Shown one piece after another: positions 26,193-35,010 of a stretch of DNA of 64,000 nucleotides. The stretch lies in the NCBI RefSeq assembly GCF_029760855.1, contig NZ_SOSI01000003.1:469453-533452 (forward strand), written 5' to 3'. Made by a program: the position numbers and the translations under genes. Position 1 is the stretch's first letter. Each line of letters opens with the position of its first letter. This DNA is from Erythrobacter litoralis (GTDB lineage: Bacteria > Pseudomonadota > Alphaproteobacteria > Sphingomonadales > Sphingomonadaceae). Below the pieces are notes generated by a model. That model was not told where the DNA came from and made no database searches. It was given only the letters and a program-made list of their open reading frames with translations.

Positions 26193-28793
26193 ATGTCCGG
26201 CAAGCCAACTCCGATGATGGAACAGTACCTCGCTCTTAAAGCCGAGGCCGGCGATGCGCTGCTGTTCTACCGGATGGGCGATTTCTTCGAACTGTTCTTC
26301 GATGATGCGAAACGCGCCGCCGCTATCCTCGATATCGCGCTGACCACGCGCGGTGAGCACGACGGCATGCCGGTGCCGATGTGCGGCGTGCCTGTGCATT
26401 CTGCGGAAGGCTATCTCGCCCGGCTGATCAAGGGCGGCGCGCGCGTCGCCATTGCCGAACAGACCGAAACTCCGGAGCAGGCGAAGAAGCGCGGCGGTTC
26501 GAAAGCGCTGGTGGCGCGCGATATCGTGCGCTTCGTCACCTCCGGCACGCTTACGGAAGACGCGCTGCTCGAACCGCGCCGGGCGAACCTGCTGGTGGCT
26601 GTGGCGCCGATGCGCGGGGGAGTGGGTCTTGCAGCGTGCGATATCTCGACCGGCGAGACGGTGCTGGAAGAATGCTCTGAAGATGCAGTGGACGCGGCGC
26701 TCGCCCGTCTGGGCGCGAGTGAAATCGTCGCGCCGGACGATGTCGAACTGAATGATGCCACTCCGCGCCCGCGGTCGGACTTTCGCAGCGAGGAAGGCGA
26801 ACGGAGGCTGAAGGCGCTGCACGGGCTCGCTATGCTCGATGCGCTGGGGGATTTCACCCGGCCGATGCTGGCGGCCGCAGCGGGCCTTTTCGCCTATCTC
26901 GACCATGCGGGGCGCGGTACTCTGCCCTTCCTCCAGCCGCCCACCCTGCGCGCATCGGGCGACCACATGGCGATGGACGCGGCGACGCGGACGAGCCTTG
27001 AAATCCTGCAGGCGCAAAGCGGCGGGCGCGACGGCAGCCTGATCGCCTGCGTGGATCGATGCGTGACGGGCGCGGGTGCGCGGCAATTGGCGGAGGACCT
27101 GTCCGCACCGCTCGCCGCAAAAGTGCTGGTCGATGCGAGACATTCGGCGGTGCGTCACTTCCACGCCGATCCCCTGCTGCGCGCCGACCTTCGCGCGATG
27201 CTGAAAAGCCTGCCGGACATCGGGCGCGCACTGGGGCGGATCGTCGCGGGCCGGGGCAGTCCGCGCGACATGGGGCAGGTGCGCGACGGGCTCGATCAGG
27301 CCCGCCGTATTCGCGATACGCTGCGTGCGAGTGCGGACCTTCCATCATTACTGCAAACGGCATGCGCCGGGCTTGGCGGGCATGCGGAACTGACCGACCT
27401 TCTGGGCCGTGCTTTGGTCCCTTCCCCGCCGACCGAGCGCAGTGGCGGCGGGTTTATCGCCGAAGGGTACGATCACGCGCTCGACGACTTGCGCGAAACC
27501 AGCGGCAACGCACGCCGCGCCATCGCCGCACTCGAAGCGAAGTATCGCGAGGAAACCGGCGTCGTCTCGCTCAAGATCAAGCACAACAAGGTGCTCGGCT
27601 ATTTCATCGAGGTACCCGCCAAGCACGGCGACAGCCTGATGGCACCCGACAGTGGGTTCACCCATCGCCAGACGATGGCGGGGGCGGTGCGGTTCAATTC
27701 GCTCGGGCTGCACGAGGAAGCGAGCCGCATCGCGCAAGCGGGTGCCCACGCGCTGGCCGCCGAGGAAGCGCATTACGAGGATTTGTGCGCGCGGATCGTG
27801 GAACGCCGCAATGCGATTGCCGCCACGGCGGCGGCACTGGCGCGGATCGACGTGTCCGCCGCTTTGGCCGAAAGGGCGGCGGAAGGCGATTGGACCCGGC
27901 CGGAGATCCTCGAAGACCCCTGTCTCGAAATCACCGGCGGGCGGCACCCGGTAGTCGAAAGCGCGCTTGCAAAGACCGGCGAGCGCTTCGTCGCGAACGA
28001 TTGCACGCTGGGGACGGACGATCGGCTATGGCTCATTGGCGGTCCGAATATGGGCGGAAAATCGACCTTCCTGCGCCAGAACGCGCTCATCATGCTGCTT
28101 GCACAGGCAGGGAGCTTCGTGCCGGCCACGAAGGCCCGGATCGGGCTCGCCGACCGTATTTTCAGCCGCGTGGGCGCAAGCGACAATTTGGCGCGCGGGC
28201 GGTCCACTTTCATGGTCGAGATGGTCGAGACAGCCGCCATCCTTGCGCAGGCGACACCGCGCAGCTTCGTCATCCTCGACGAGGTCGGCCGCGGAACCTC
28301 GACCTATGACGGCATGGCGCTCGCTTGGGCGGTAGTCGAAGCAGTGCACGAAACGCTGAAATGCCGCTGCCTGTTCGCCACACATTACCACGAACTCAGC
28401 CGCCTTGCCGATACCTGCGAGGCATTGAGCCTGCACCACGTTCGCGCCAAGGAATGGAAAGGCGACCTTATCCTGCTGCACGAACTGGCCAACGGTGCCG
28501 CTGATCGCAGCTACGGCCTGTCGGTTGCGAAGCTCGCCGGTGTGCCGCCGCCGGTCTTGCGGCGGGCCAGGGCCATTCTGGATAAGCTGGAAAAAGGCCG
28601 CGCGGAAACTGGCGGCCTGGCCGCCGGGCTAGGAGACCTGCCCCTGTTCGCAGCCAGCATGGCGGCGGAAGAAAGCCGGACGGATGCCCTGCATTCCGCG
28701 CTCGCGGAAGCGGATCTCGATGCCCTCAGCCCGCGCGAGGCGCTGGACCTTCTCTACACCCTCAAAGCGCAGGTGGACGAAACCAAGGTTTAA
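26193..28793 (+). CDS. mutS: DNA mismatch repair protein MutS
   Basis: Mismatch recognition ATPase of post-replicative repair. The 866 aa are the usual size. The mismatch-binding domain has FYRMGDFFELF with the intercalating Phe of the FxE motif, followed by connector, lever and clamp. The ATPase domain shows Walker A GGPNMGGKST and Walker B FVILDEVGRGTSTYDG. The C-terminus ends in a helix-turn-helix-like helical tail. It is divergent from maeB. Confidence 0.97.
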   Translation: MSGKPTPMMEQYLALKAEAGDALLFYRMGDFFELFFDDAKRAAAILDIALTTRGEHDGMPVPMCGVPVHSAEGYLARLIKGGARVAIAEQTETPEQAKKRGGSKALVARDIVRFVTSGTLTEDALLEPRRANLLVAVAPMRGGVGLAACDISTGETVLEECSEDAVDAALARLGASEIVAPDDVELNDATPRPRSDFRSEEGERRLKALHGLAMLDALGDFTRPMLAAAAGLFAYLDHAGRGTLPFLQPPTLRASGDHMAMDAATRTSLEILQAQSGGRDGSLIACVDRCVTGAGARQLAEDLSAPLAAKVLVDARHSAVRHFHADPLLRADLRAMLKSLPDIGRALGRIVAGRGSPRDMGQVRDGLDQARRIRDTLRASADLPSLLQTACAGLGGHAELTDLLGRALVPSPPTERSGGGFIAEGYDHALDDLRETSGNARRAIAALEAKYREETGVVSLKIKHNKVLGYFIEVPAKHGDSLMAPDSGFTHRQTMAGAVRFNSLGLHEEASRIAQAGAHALAAEEAHYEDLCARIVERRNAIAATAAALARIDVSAALAERAAEGDWTRPEILEDPCLEITGGRHPVVESALAKTGERFVANDCTLGTDDRLWLIGGPNMGGKSTFLRQNALIMLLAQAGSFVPATKARIGLADRIFSRVGASDNLARGRSTFMVEMVETAAILAQATPRSFVILDEVGRGTSTYDGMALAWAVVEAVHETLKCRCLFATHYHELSRLADTCEALSLHHVRAKEWKGDLILLHELANGAADRSYGLSVAKLAGVPPPVLRRARAILDKLEKGRAETGGLAAGLGDLPLFAASMAAEESRTDALHSALAEADLDALSPREALDLLYTLKAQVDETKV

Positions 28794-28817
28794 GCTTTTT
28801 TCGGTACGCTTTGCGCC

Positions 28818-29159
28818 ATGGAATCCGAACTCCTAGCAAAGCATTATAAGAAATTGCTCGCTATTGCGGCACTGCTTGTCGGCGTGGCGATGCTTGTCGG
28901 CGGCGAGGAAAATCCCGGCGTATTGACCGACATCTCGAACAAGGGCCTCTCGGGCAGCGCGAACGCGACTATGGCAGCCCCCCCTCTTCCGGAACCGCAG
29001 CCGCTGCCGTCCGAAATGCCTGTTCGCGATCCGGCCTTGGATTCGTGGTATTCCCAATCGGCGTCCTCTCCCCCGCCTCAACCAATCCCGGAGAGTGTAG
29101 ACAGTCCGACACCCAGCGACGTGCGACCCCTCCCAATCGATCTGGAGCCGGTCGGATAA
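28818..29159 (+). CDS. Hypothetical membrane-anchored proline-rich protein
   Basis: A 113 aa frame starting ATG, 24 bp after mutS. One hydrophobic segment at about residues 13-28 would anchor it, and the rest is a Pro/Ser/Glu-rich, probably disordered tail (PPLPEPQPLPSEMP). No family is recognised. Support is limited to the sensible start, the clean membrane-anchor-plus-linker layout and the position between mutS and a DUF202 gene; it could be species-specific. Confidence 0.5.
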   Translation: MESELLAKHYKKLLAIAALLVGVAMLVGGEENPGVLTDISNKGLSGSANATMAAPPLPEPQPLPSEMPVRDPALDSWYSQSASSPPPQPIPESVDSPTPSDVRPLPIDLEPVG

Positions 29160-29203
29160 ATGTTGGTTGCGGAACGCCGAACGGGCTGACACACTTCCTC
29201 TTC

Positions 29204-29620
29204 ATGGCCGAGATCGACGAAGAGAGCGACACGGACGAAAGCACGCAGATGGCTGCGTTCCGCACGGATCTCGCCGAAGATCGCAATATCATGGCGATGG
29301 AACGCACCTTCGCTGGCTGGATGCGCACCGCTTTCGCCGCCATCGGCATCGGGCTGGGGTTCAAGGCGGTGTTCGGCGCGTTCGATCCGCCATGGCTCGC
29401 CAAGGCCATTGCAACCATGTTCATTCTAGCTGGCGGCTGGTTGGCCATCACGGCGCAGCGACGCGCGTGCAAGACGCTCGCAAGGCTCAACACGCACGAG
29501 TTCGAGGCCATATCGACCCCGAACTTCCGTGCGCTTGCCTATTCGGTATTGGTGGGCTCCATCATCCTCACGGCCGGTTTGTGGCTGCTGAACGATGGAA
29601 CCCTGAACGCGGCGACCTGA
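29204..29620 (+). CDS. YidH/DUF202 family inner-membrane protein
   Basis: A 138 aa protein with an acidic N-terminus, then the DUF202 core: RNIMAMERTFAGWMRTAFAAI leads into the first of three helices (about 38-58, 64-82, 108-128). DUF202 proteins are small inner-membrane proteins of unknown function. ATG 29204 is used because the upstream part of the open frame overlaps the preceding gene and lacks family features. It is convergent with the next gene, their stops abutting. Confidence 0.82.
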   Translation: MAEIDEESDTDESTQMAAFRTDLAEDRNIMAMERTFAGWMRTAFAAIGIGLGFKAVFGAFDPPWLAKAIATMFILAGGWLAITAQRRACKTLARLNTHEFEAISTPNFRALAYSVLVGSIILTAGLWLLNDGTLNAAT

Positions 29621-29983
29621 TCAGGTTCCGTCGGACCTGAGATCGTCGATCTTGTTCGACTTGCCGTACTTGTCTTCGTTGTCGTCCATGTTCGGTTCGC
29701 CGCGATAGGCACCCATGTCGATCCGGCCCGAACTTTCCATGTCGCGCATGTGATCGACGGTGTCCTGCGTGGAGTCGTTCATCAGGCCGGACTTGTTGTC
29801 GCCCTTGGTGCTTTCGGTTGGCGCGCCGGCTTTCGGCGTCAACTGCTGCGCATCCTCGGCGATTTCCTGCGCCTGGCTGCGGTGATCGTCCTGCTCGTCG
29901 TTATGGGTTTCGGGGGCGAGATCGGCTTGCCGCGCTTCCTGGCTCTCGCCGACATCGGGGGTTTTCTTGCGGTCGTCGTCCAT
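29621..29983 (-). CDS. Hypothetical hydrophilic, disordered protein
   Basis: A 120 aa very hydrophilic protein, rich in D, E, K, S and N, with no hydrophobic core; residues 85-112 read like a conserved linear segment (RIDMGAYRGEPNMDDNEDKYG). Its ATG at 29983 has GGAGAA upstream. The composition resembles stress-related hydrophilic proteins, but no family is recognised and no function is claimed. Confidence 0.6.
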   Translation of the reverse strand: MDDDRKKTPDVGESQEARQADLAPETHNDEQDDHRSQAQEIAEDAQQLTPKAGAPTESTKGDNKSGLMNDSTQDTVDHMRDMESSGRIDMGAYRGEPNMDDNEDKYGKSNKIDDLRSDGT

Positions 29984-30036
29984 GGGGAAATTCTCCTTTC
30001 CCCGTCAACGTAGGGCCGCCCCGCCCCGTTCCCTCT

Positions 30037-30909
30037 TCAGCGCGTCGGCTCGGGCGTTTCGCCCGAATAATCGTAGAAACCGCGCCCCGTCTTGCGACCG
30101 AGCCAGCCGGCCTCGACATATTTCACCAGCAACGGCGCCGGGCGATACTTGCTGTCGCGCGTGGTCTTGTAGAGCACCATGAGGATATCGAGGCAGGTAT
30201 CGAGCCCGACGAAATCCGCCAGTTGCAGCGGCCCCATCGGATGGTTGAGGCCGAGCCGGCAGCCCTTGTCGATATCCTCCATTTCCGCCGTCGACTGGCC
30301 GAGGACGAATACCGCCTCGTTGATCATCGGCAGGAGGATGCGATTGACGACGAAGCCCGGCTCGTCCTGGCTCAGCACCACTTCCTTGCCGAGGCTTTCG
30401 GCAAGCGCGGTAGTCTTCTCGGTCGTCGCTTCGGACGTGGCGAGGCCCGGAATGACTTCGATCAGGCCCATCACGGGCACCGGATTGAAAAAGTGCAAGC
30501 CGATGAAGCGCGCCGGATCGGGCGAATAATTCGCCATGCGCGTGATCGGGATCGAACTCGTGTTCGACGCCATGACGGCATCGGCGGCGAGCATCGACCC
30601 GACCTTCTCAAATATCGCCTGCTTGATTTCTTCCTTTTCGGTTGCCGCCTCGATGATGAAATCGGCTTCGCCCATGCGGTCGTAATCGCCGACCGGCGTT
30701 ATTCGCTTCACGGCCCCTTCGGCATCCGCGACTTCGAGCTTGCCCTTGCCGACCAGCTTGCCGAGCGACTTGTCGATGCCCGAGACGGACTTTTCGGCGA
30801 TGTCGAGACTGACGTCCGCCAAGAGAACAGAATTGCCGTGCTGCGCGAAGGTTTGCGCGATGCCCGAGCCCATCTGGCCCGCCCCGATGATCGCGATCGT
30901 CTTGCTCAT
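30037..30909 (-). CDS. 3-hydroxybutyryl-CoA dehydrogenase
   Basis: NAD(P)-dependent oxidation of (S)-3-hydroxybutyryl-CoA, or the reverse, in fatty-acid or butanoate metabolism. The 290 aa show the Rossmann motif [15 protein letters not shown] at the N-terminus, the catalytic His in [10 protein letters not shown], and the C-terminal helical dimerisation domain with [16 protein letters not shown]. It is the free-standing short form of the family. It lies 73 bp downstream of the adenosyltransferase gene on the same strand. Confidence 0.94.
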   Translation of the reverse strand: MSKTIAIIGAGQMGSGIAQTFAQHGNSVLLADVSLDIAEKSVSGIDKSLGKLVGKGKLEVADAEGAVKRITPVGDYDRMGEADFIIEAATEKEEIKQAIFEKVGSMLAADAVMASNTSSIPITRMANYSPDPARFIGLHFFNPVPVMGLIEVIPGLATSEATTEKTTALAESLGKEVVLSQDEPGFVVNRILLPMINEAVFVLGQSTAEMEDIDKGCRLGLNHPMGPLQLADFVGLDTCLDILMVLYKTTRDSKYRPAPLLVKYVEAGWLGRKTGRGFYDYSGETPEPTR

Positions 30910-30982
30910 GTCGTATTCGTCCTTCGCAGATACAGCAAAGGCGCTGCACTAGCGAGGGGCGCGGCGCTTGGCCAGCGGTGCG

Positions 30983-31555
30983 TCAGCGATTGGCGCCGGG
31001 AACCCATTTGACATCGCGCGCGCCGCCATCGTTGGCGAGGCGGGCGGCAACGAACAGGTAATCGGACAGGCGATTGATATAGGCGAGCGCCTGCGGATTG
31101 ATCCGCTCCACCGCCGCAAGTGCCGCCACCAAACGTTCGGCCGAGCGCGTGGTCGCGCGGGCGATATGCAGCCGCGCGGCCAGCTCGCTTCCGCCGGGCA
31201 GCACGAAGCTGTCGAGCGGTTCGAGTTTCTCGTTCGCACTATCGATCGCCCGTTCCAGCCATTCGACCTGGCCGGATACGATGCGCAAGGTCATCTCGCC
31301 TGGCGAAAAATCGTCGTCTTCCGCAGCGGGCGTGGCGAGATCGGCACCGAGATCGAACAGGTCGTTCTGGATACGGAAAAGATCTTCGCTCATCTCCTCG
31401 GCACAGACTGCGGCAAGGCCCAGCGCGCTGTTCGCCTCATCCACCTTCCCGATCGCCGCCATGCGCGGCGCCTGCTTCGCGAGCCGAGAGCCGTCGACGA
31501 GCCCGGTCGTTCCGTCATCGCCGGTGCGGGTATAGATCTTGTTGAGCTTGACCAT
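30983..31555 (-). CDS. Corrinoid adenosyltransferase, PduO type
   Basis: Transfers adenosyl from ATP to cob(I)alamin, making coenzyme B12. The 190 aa begin with the ATP-binding signature IYTRTGDDGTTGL. The helical-bundle residues around ARLHIARATTRSAERLV hold the conserved Arg set, and the end shows INRLSDYLFVAARLAN. It is likely to support adenosylcobalamin enzymes such as methylmalonyl-CoA mutase, which is not in the window. Confidence 0.94.
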   Translation of the reverse strand: MVKLNKIYTRTGDDGTTGLVDGSRLAKQAPRMAAIGKVDEANSALGLAAVCAEEMSEDLFRIQNDLFDLGADLATPAAEDDDFSPGEMTLRIVSGQVEWLERAIDSANEKLEPLDSFVLPGGSELAARLHIARATTRSAERLVAALAAVERINPQALAYINRLSDYLFVAARLANDGGARDVKWVPGANR

Positions 31556-31558
31556 CGA

Positions 31559-31789
31559 TCAGGTGGCGACGGCCATGATTACCGCGAGCACGATGATGGC
31601 GAAGGCCTGCCACTTTACGCGCGATGCCATCGCCTTGTTCTGGCGCAACTGGAACTCGGTCGCATCGACCTGCTGCCCGCTCTGCAGATCGACCTTGGTG
31701 CTTTTCAGGAAGGCGATCACGCCGCGCACAAGGGAGACGACGACCATGACCATGGCCGCGAGCAGAACGATGACGAGGAATGTATTCAT
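31559..31789 (-). CDS. HIG1-domain-like twin-helix membrane protein
   Basis: A 76 aa protein with two membrane helices (about 3-27 and 58-75) linked by a polar, basic loop (DATEFQLRQNKAMASRVKWQ). That pattern matches HIG1-domain small proteins, some of which associate with respiratory oxidases. It lies 3 bp upstream of the adenosyltransferase gene, so it is in the same operon. The role is inferred only from the fold pattern. Confidence 0.75.
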   Translation of the reverse strand: MNTFLVIVLLAAMVMVVVSLVRGVIAFLKSTKVDLQSGQQVDATEFQLRQNKAMASRVKWQAFAIIVLAVIMAVAT

Positions 31790-31798
31790 GCGCTCTAT

Positions 31799-32629
31799 CT
31801 AGGCAGTCGCCAGCGTAATGCCAGCGGGGAAACGCCCTTCGCGCAGCCGGTCTGCCAGTGCCCGGCCGTCTTCGCCCGCAGCGCGCCGATCGGCAAGGCT
31901 GGCGCTGTGGCGACGCTTGGCGAGCTTCTCGCCCGATGGATCGAGCAGGATCGGATGATGGTGCCAGATTGGAACCGGAAGACCGAGCAATTCCTGCAGC
32001 ACCCGATGGATATGGGTGGCTCCGAACAGGTCTTCGCCCCGCGTCACCAGCGTCACCCCGTCCGCCGCGTCGTCGAGCGTGGCAGCGAGGTGGTAGCTCG
32101 CCGGCGCATCCTTGCGCACCAGCACGACATCGCCGAACCCGCGCGGATCGGCGATCTCCGTCCCGTGGACCTCGTCTTCCCAGAACAGTTCGCCCGTTTC
32201 GGCCAAGGCCCGGTCGACATCGAGGCGCAGGGCCACGGGTTTTGCCGGATCGAGTTTCTGGCCTTTGCAGGTGCCGGGATAGATCGCCCCTTCCGGACCC
32301 AGCCGTACCGCCATTGCCTCGATCTCCTTGCGTGTACAGGTGCAGGGATAGAGCAGCCCTTCGTGCAAGAGATACTGCGCGACCTCCTCATATGCGGCAA
32401 GGCGGCTCGATTGCGCGGGCACCTCGTCCCACTCCAGGCCCAACCACTCGAGATCGCGGCGGAACTCGTCGGCCTTCTCCGGCAAAGAGCGCGCTCCGTC
32501 GATATCCTCGATCCTCAGCAGGAAGCGGCCGCCTCGCTTCGCGGCGATATCGTGCGCGACGATCGCCGAATAGGCATGGCCCAGATGCAGCGAACCGTTC
32601 GGACTGGGGGCGAAACGCGTGACGACCAA
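31799..32629 (-). CDS. gluQ: Glutamyl-Q tRNA(Asp) synthetase
   Basis: A GluRS catalytic-domain paralogue that attaches glutamate to queuosine in tRNA-Asp. Core motifs are RFAPSPNGSLHLGHAYSA (HIGH-type HLGH), CTCTRKE and YPGTC cysteines of the zinc site, and KLAKRRHS (KMSKS-type). No anticodon-binding domain is present, as expected. The start is uncertain: the TTG at 32629 (MVVTRFAPSPNG) has GAGG upstream and gives 276 aa. The ATG at 32701 would give 300 aa with a non-conserved leader. Confidence 0.88.
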   Translation of the reverse strand: MVVTRFAPSPNGSLHLGHAYSAIVAHDIAAKRGGRFLLRIEDIDGARSLPEKADEFRRDLEWLGLEWDEVPAQSSRLAAYEEVAQYLLHEGLLYPCTCTRKEIEAMAVRLGPEGAIYPGTCKGQKLDPAKPVALRLDVDRALAETGELFWEDEVHGTEIADPRGFGDVVLVRKDAPASYHLAATLDDAADGVTLVTRGEDLFGATHIHRVLQELLGLPVPIWHHHPILLDPSGEKLAKRRHSASLADRRAAGEDGRALADRLREGRFPAGITLATA

Positions 32630-32744
32630 GATCTGCCTCGTGGGACAAGTATGTGGATAGCCTGTCTGTAACAGGGTTGACGCTTTATCCTGCAAGTGCA
32701 TTCTTCGAACGACAGGGAAGGACGCGAGAAAGTGCTCAACCCAG

Positions 32745-33353
32745 ATGTTTAGGGCCGATCTTATCGAGCGGGCCGCAAGGTTCCGCAGCGCCGACGAGGA
32801 TGCTTCGTGCAATCTTCAGTCATGCCCCAGCCTCGTGCTGAATGCGGATTACACCCCGCTATCCTATTACCCGCTGAGCCTTTGGCCGTGGCAGACCGCG
32901 ATCAAGGCGATCTTCCTTGATCGGGTGGACGTGATCGAGACCTACGATCGCGAGGTCCATTCGCCGAACCTCGACATGAAGATTCCCAGTGTGATCGCGC
33001 TGAAACAATATGTGAAGCCGTCCGAATTCCCAGCCTTCACACGCTTCAACGTGTTCCTGCGCGACCGCTTTTCCTGCCAGTTCTGCGGCTCGATGCAGAC
33101 CCTGACCTTCGATCACGTCGTGCCGCGCCGTTTGGGCGGGAAGACGACATGGGAAAACATCGCCACCGCTTGCGCCCCGTGCAACATGAAGAAGGGCGGG
33201 CGCACGCCGAAACAGGCGGGCATGCAGCTTTACGCCCAGCCGATCCGCCCGACGCACTGGCAACTGCAGCAACAGGGCCGGATGTTCCCGCCAAACTACC
33301 TGCACGAGACATGGCGGGACTGGCTCTATTGGGACATCGAGCTGGAGGAGTAG
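32745..33353 (+). CDS. HNH endonuclease family protein
   Basis: A 202 aa protein common in Sphingomonadales chromosomes. It has an N-terminal region (LVLNADYTPLSYYPLSLWPW), then the HNH nuclease fold: CQFCG, the catalytic FDHVVPRRLGGKTTWEN and CAPCN, two CxxC pairs that bind zinc. The C-terminal 50 or so residues are conserved in this subfamily. It stands alone with no toxin, methylase or phage context, so a housekeeping DNA-processing role is more likely than restriction (inference). Confidence 0.88.
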   Translation: MFRADLIERAARFRSADEDASCNLQSCPSLVLNADYTPLSYYPLSLWPWQTAIKAIFLDRVDVIETYDREVHSPNLDMKIPSVIALKQYVKPSEFPAFTRFNVFLRDRFSCQFCGSMQTLTFDHVVPRRLGGKTTWENIATACAPCNMKKGGRTPKQAGMQLYAQPIRPTHWQLQQQGRMFPPNYLHETWRDWLYWDIELEE

Positions 33354-33363
33354 GCGGCGCACG

Positions 33364-33396
33364 AAAAAGGCGGCACCGTCCAAAAGCGGTGCCGCC
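33364..33396 (-). terminator. Intrinsic terminator for the small acidic lipoprotein gene
   Basis: On the minus strand, GGCGGCACCG, an 8-nt loop and CGGTGCCGCC form a perfect 10-bp stem followed by TTTTT. It lies 36 bp past the lipoprotein stop. It also lies 10 bp after the convergent HNH gene, but has no T-run in that direction. Confidence 0.88.
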
Positions 33397-33432
33397 CCAA
33401 ACCTCGTCTGCCGGATCGACAGACTAAACGAA

Positions 33433-33693
33433 TTACATTTCGTTCGCGTCCACGACGTCTTCGGCTTGGTCGCCCATTTCGCCCATGGCATCGGCCTGCG
33501 CGTCGAGCGATTCTTCGGCGGCTTCGTTGCCTTGGGCTTCGGCCAGATCGGCCTGCTCTTCAAGCAGATCTTCCTGCGATTCGAACTGCTGTTCGGCCAG
33601 ATCTTCCTGCGCTTCCTGCTCGCTCTCGGCGCAGCCGCCGAGGGCTGCGAAGGCGAATGCGGAGGCGACGAGTGCTACTTTGTTGAACTTCAT
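33433..33693 (-). CDS. Small acidic lipoprotein
   Basis: An 86 aa lipoprotein: signal peptide with lipobox LGGC (Cys about residue 21), so it would be lipidated and, lacking Asp at +2 (Ala follows), probably sent to the outer membrane. The mature part is about 40% Asp/Glu and Ala/Gln with repeated E-D-L-x-E-x-Q units, predicted helical or coiled coil. A TTGACG-17-CACAAT promoter and a strong terminator frame it as a single-gene unit. No family is recognised. Confidence 0.75.
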   Translation of the reverse strand: MKFNKVALVASAFAFAALGGCAESEQEAQEDLAEQQFESQEDLLEEQADLAEAQGNEAAEESLDAQADAMGEMGDQAEDVVDANEM

Positions 33694-33733
33694 GGGATAC
33701 CCCTATTCTGCTGTCAGTATCGACAGACTGCCA

Positions 33734-33762
33734 ATTGTGGCGAAATTAAGGTAATGCGTCAA
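33734..33762 (-). promoter_or_regulatory. Candidate promoter of the small acidic lipoprotein gene
   Basis: On the minus strand TTGACG (33757-33762) and CACAAT (33734-33739) are 17 bp apart, about 40 bp before the lipoprotein ATG. The spacing is ideal and the -35 strong; the -10 is only moderate. Confidence 0.45.
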
Positions 33763-33792
33763 ACCCAAAACGCAAGGGGGGGTGGTAGTTAG

Positions 33793-35010
33793 CTAGGTTA
33801 CGGCGGACCTCTTCCGGAACTCGTCGCGCTGCCACTCGCCGGTTTCCAGCACCTCTGCCAAATGCCGTGCAGCTTCCGCCATGTCCTCGAACCGCAAGTA
33901 GGCGGGGGCGAAGCCGAGGCGCAAAATGTCGGGGTCGCGAAAGTCTCCGATGACACCGCGCGCAATCAGCGCCTGGCTCAGCGCATAGGCTTCGGGATGG
34001 CGATAGGAGAGCTGGCTGCCGCGCGAGGCCGGATCGCTCGGGCTGACGAGATCGAGATCTACGCCGCGATCGTCCAAGCATTCGCGGAGGAATTCGGAGA
34101 GCGCCTGCGATTTGGCATAAAGTCGCTCGACTCCGATCTCGGCGATCAGATCCACGCCGACTTCCAGTGCCGCCATCGCAAGGATGGGCGCCGTGCCACA
34201 CAGGAGGCGGTCGACGCCCGGGGCCGGGGCATAATCGTCGGTAAATTCGAACGGGCGGGCATGGCCCATCCAGCCACTAAGCGGTTGCTGCACGGCATCG
34301 TGGTGACGCTCGGCAACGAAGGCGTAGGCCGGGGCGCCGGGGCCGCCGTTCAAATACTTGTAGCCGCAGCCGACAGCAAAATCGGCGTCACAGGCGTTGA
34401 GATCGACCGGCAGGGCGCCGCCGGAATGCGACAGGTCCCACAGCACTAGCGCTCCCGCCTCGTGCGCAGCGCGGGTCAGGGCAGCCATGTCGAACACCTC
34501 GCCCGTTTTGTAATGCGCATGGGTGAGCAGGAGCAGCGCGACATCCTTATCGAGCGCAGCTTCCATCGAAGCGCGATCCGCCAGCCGTTGCTCGGCAAGA
34601 CCCTGCTTCTCCAGACCCTCGATCATGTAGAGATCGGTCGGAAAGTTGCCCGGCTCGCTCAGCACGCCTTTCCGGCCGGGTTTCATGGCGAGCGCGGCGG
34701 AGATCAGCTTGAACAGGTTTACCGAAACGCTGTCAGCCGCGATCACCTCGTGCGGCGCGGCCCCGATGAGGGGTGCGATCTTGCCGCCGATGCGCTGGGG
34801 CAGGCCGATCCAGTCCGCGTCATTCCAGCTTCGGATGAGACCCTCGCCCCATTCGCCGCGAATGACTTGCTGCAGCCGTTGCGGCGTCGCCTTGGGCAGG
34901 CAGCCGAGCGAATTGCCGTCGAGATAGATGACACCGTCCGGTACTTCGAAACGGTCGCGATAGGCGGCAAGCGGATCGTTTGCGTCGAGTTCCCGTGCGC
35001 GCTCAAGCAT
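33793..35010 (-). CDS. kynU: Kynureninase
   Basis: PLP enzyme that cleaves kynurenine to anthranilate and alanine. The 405 aa carry YLDGNSLGC near the N-terminus, the aspartate region LVLWDLSHSGGA, and the PLP lysine in CGYKYLNGGPGAPA. ATG 35010 is used: it overlaps the kynB stop by 8 bp and removes a non-conserved 13-residue leader. It is the last gene of kynA-kynB-kynU, all overlapping, so the whole tryptophan to anthranilate route is one operon. Confidence 0.95.
   Translation of the reverse strand: MLERARELDANDPLAAYRDRFEVPDGVIYLDGNSLGCLPKATPQRLQQVIRGEWGEGLIRSWNDADWIGLPQRIGGKIAPLIGAAPHEVIAADSVSVNLFKLISAALAMKPGRKGVLSEPGNFPTDLYMIEGLEKQGLAEQRLADRASMEAALDKDVALLLLTHAHYKTGEVFDMAALTRAAHEAGALVLWDLSHSGGALPVDLNACDADFAVGCGYKYLNGGPGAPAYAFVAERHHDAVQQPLSGWMGHARPFEFTDDYAPAPGVDRLLCGTAPILAMAALEVGVDLIAEIGVERLYAKSQALSEFLRECLDDRGVDLDLVSPSDPASRGSQLSYRHPEAYALSQALIARGVIGDFRDPDILRLGFAPAYLRFEDMAEAARHLAEVLETGEWQRDEFRKRSAVT

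Noticed and set aside
26079..27164. Upstream extension of the maeB frame, 362 codons
   Set aside because: It lies antisense inside mutS, has biased low-complexity composition, and the malic enzyme N-terminus is complete without it.
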